DNA of 7,833 nt from CAYWHE01 sp964458125 (GTDB lineage: Bacteria > Bacteroidota > Bacteroidia > AKYH767-A > OLB10), in the NCBI GenBank assembly GCA_964458125.1, contig CAYWHE010000194.1, forward strand, positions 1 to 7,833, in the 5' to 3' direction. A model generated the notes under the pieces. The model was not told where the DNA came from, made no database searches, and saw only the letters and a list, made by a program, of their open reading frames with translations. Positions 7,629-7,833 of the stretch are shown one piece after another. Position numbers and translations under genes: made by a program. Numbering within the stretch: position 1 is the first letter of the stretch; every line of letters begins with the position of its first letter.

Positions 7629-7833
7629 TTATAAAAAATTAAGCTTGTTCATGAATGCATCCTTGTAGGATTTCCCGATGGGAATAGTCTTGTCCCCGAT
7701 CATCACAGCATTCTCATCCAGTACGCTTACCTTGTCCAGGGACACGATATACGAACGGTGCACCCGTATGAACTGGTCGGATGGCAGCTTGGCCACAAAG
7801 TCCTTCATTGAGGAATGGATCACTAACTGGACG
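7629..7833 (-). CDS. LytTR DNA-binding domain protein, C-terminal part (5' end cut by window edge)
   Basis: The last 67 codons of a transcription regulator, read leftwards from the right edge. The visible part is a LytTR (LytR/AlgR-type) DNA-binding domain: a short S.KDF...L strand-helix region, the hallmark FIRVHRSYIVSLDKV, then IPIGKSYKDAF close to the end. In Bacteroidota such domains mostly form the output half of response regulators (receiver plus LytTR, about 240 residues) paired with LytS/YpdA-like histidine kinases, but the N-terminal half is off the window, so the receiver is inferred. The frame is open to the edge and a GTG at 7823 is an internal valine, not a start. The gene is convergent with the PorE-like gene, with 9 bp between the stop codons. 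Confidence 0.9.
   Translation of the reverse strand, partial: VQLVIHSSMKDFVAKLPSDQFIRVHRSYIVSLDKVSVLDENAVMIGDKTIPIGKSYKDAFMNKLNFL

Noticed and set aside
1..7833. Search for CRISPR arrays, tRNA or rRNA genes, insertion sequences or defence genes
   Set aside because: No regularly spaced repeats, no clover-leaf or rRNA-like sequence, no transposase and no flanking terminal repeats were seen on either strand.

Overview
The window looks like chromosomal DNA from a member of the Bacteroidota, probably an environmental, non-enteric lineage such as the Chitinophagales, Cytophagales or Sphingobacteriales. The sequence evidence is a secreted protein with a C-terminal type IX secretion (T9SS) sorting domain, a TPR / beta-propeller / CRD / OmpA protein with the domain order of PorE, a fused E1-alpha/E1-beta 2-oxo acid dehydrogenase of a kind common in this phylum, A-rich leaders with little Shine-Dalgarno signal, and a TAnnTTTG-type -7 promoter element. 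The genus call is inference.

Layout. Positions 1-1527 (+) hold the 3' three quarters of a fused thiamine-diphosphate-dependent E1 gene, cut by the left edge inside its cofactor motif. After a 178-bp spacer comes an 868-residue secreted multidomain protein (1706-4312, +) ending in a T9SS type A sorting domain. It converges on a 319-residue single-pass membrane protein (4511-5470, -) that has a good intrinsic terminator just after its stop. A 184-bp divergent spacer then carries a probable promoter for the next gene and an unusual inverted repeat that reaches almost to the start codon of the minus-strand gene. Positions 5655-7619 (+) encode the PorE-like envelope protein. Only 9 bp after its stop, and convergent with it, lies the 3' end of a LytTR DNA-binding protein (7629-7833, -) cut by the right edge.

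How the parts relate. The genes do not form one operon: transcription alternates direction and the spacers separate single-gene units. The shared theme of the middle of the window is the cell envelope: a T9SS cargo protein, an inner-membrane protein with a periplasmic domain, and a peptidoglycan-anchored scaffold of the type linked to T9SS. That is proximity, not proof of a joint function. The E1 gene is housekeeping metabolism. I see no mobile element, CRISPR array, RNA gene or recognisable defence system. The window is mostly ordinary; the parts most worth a second look are the uncharacterised 319-residue protein and the structured leader in front of it.
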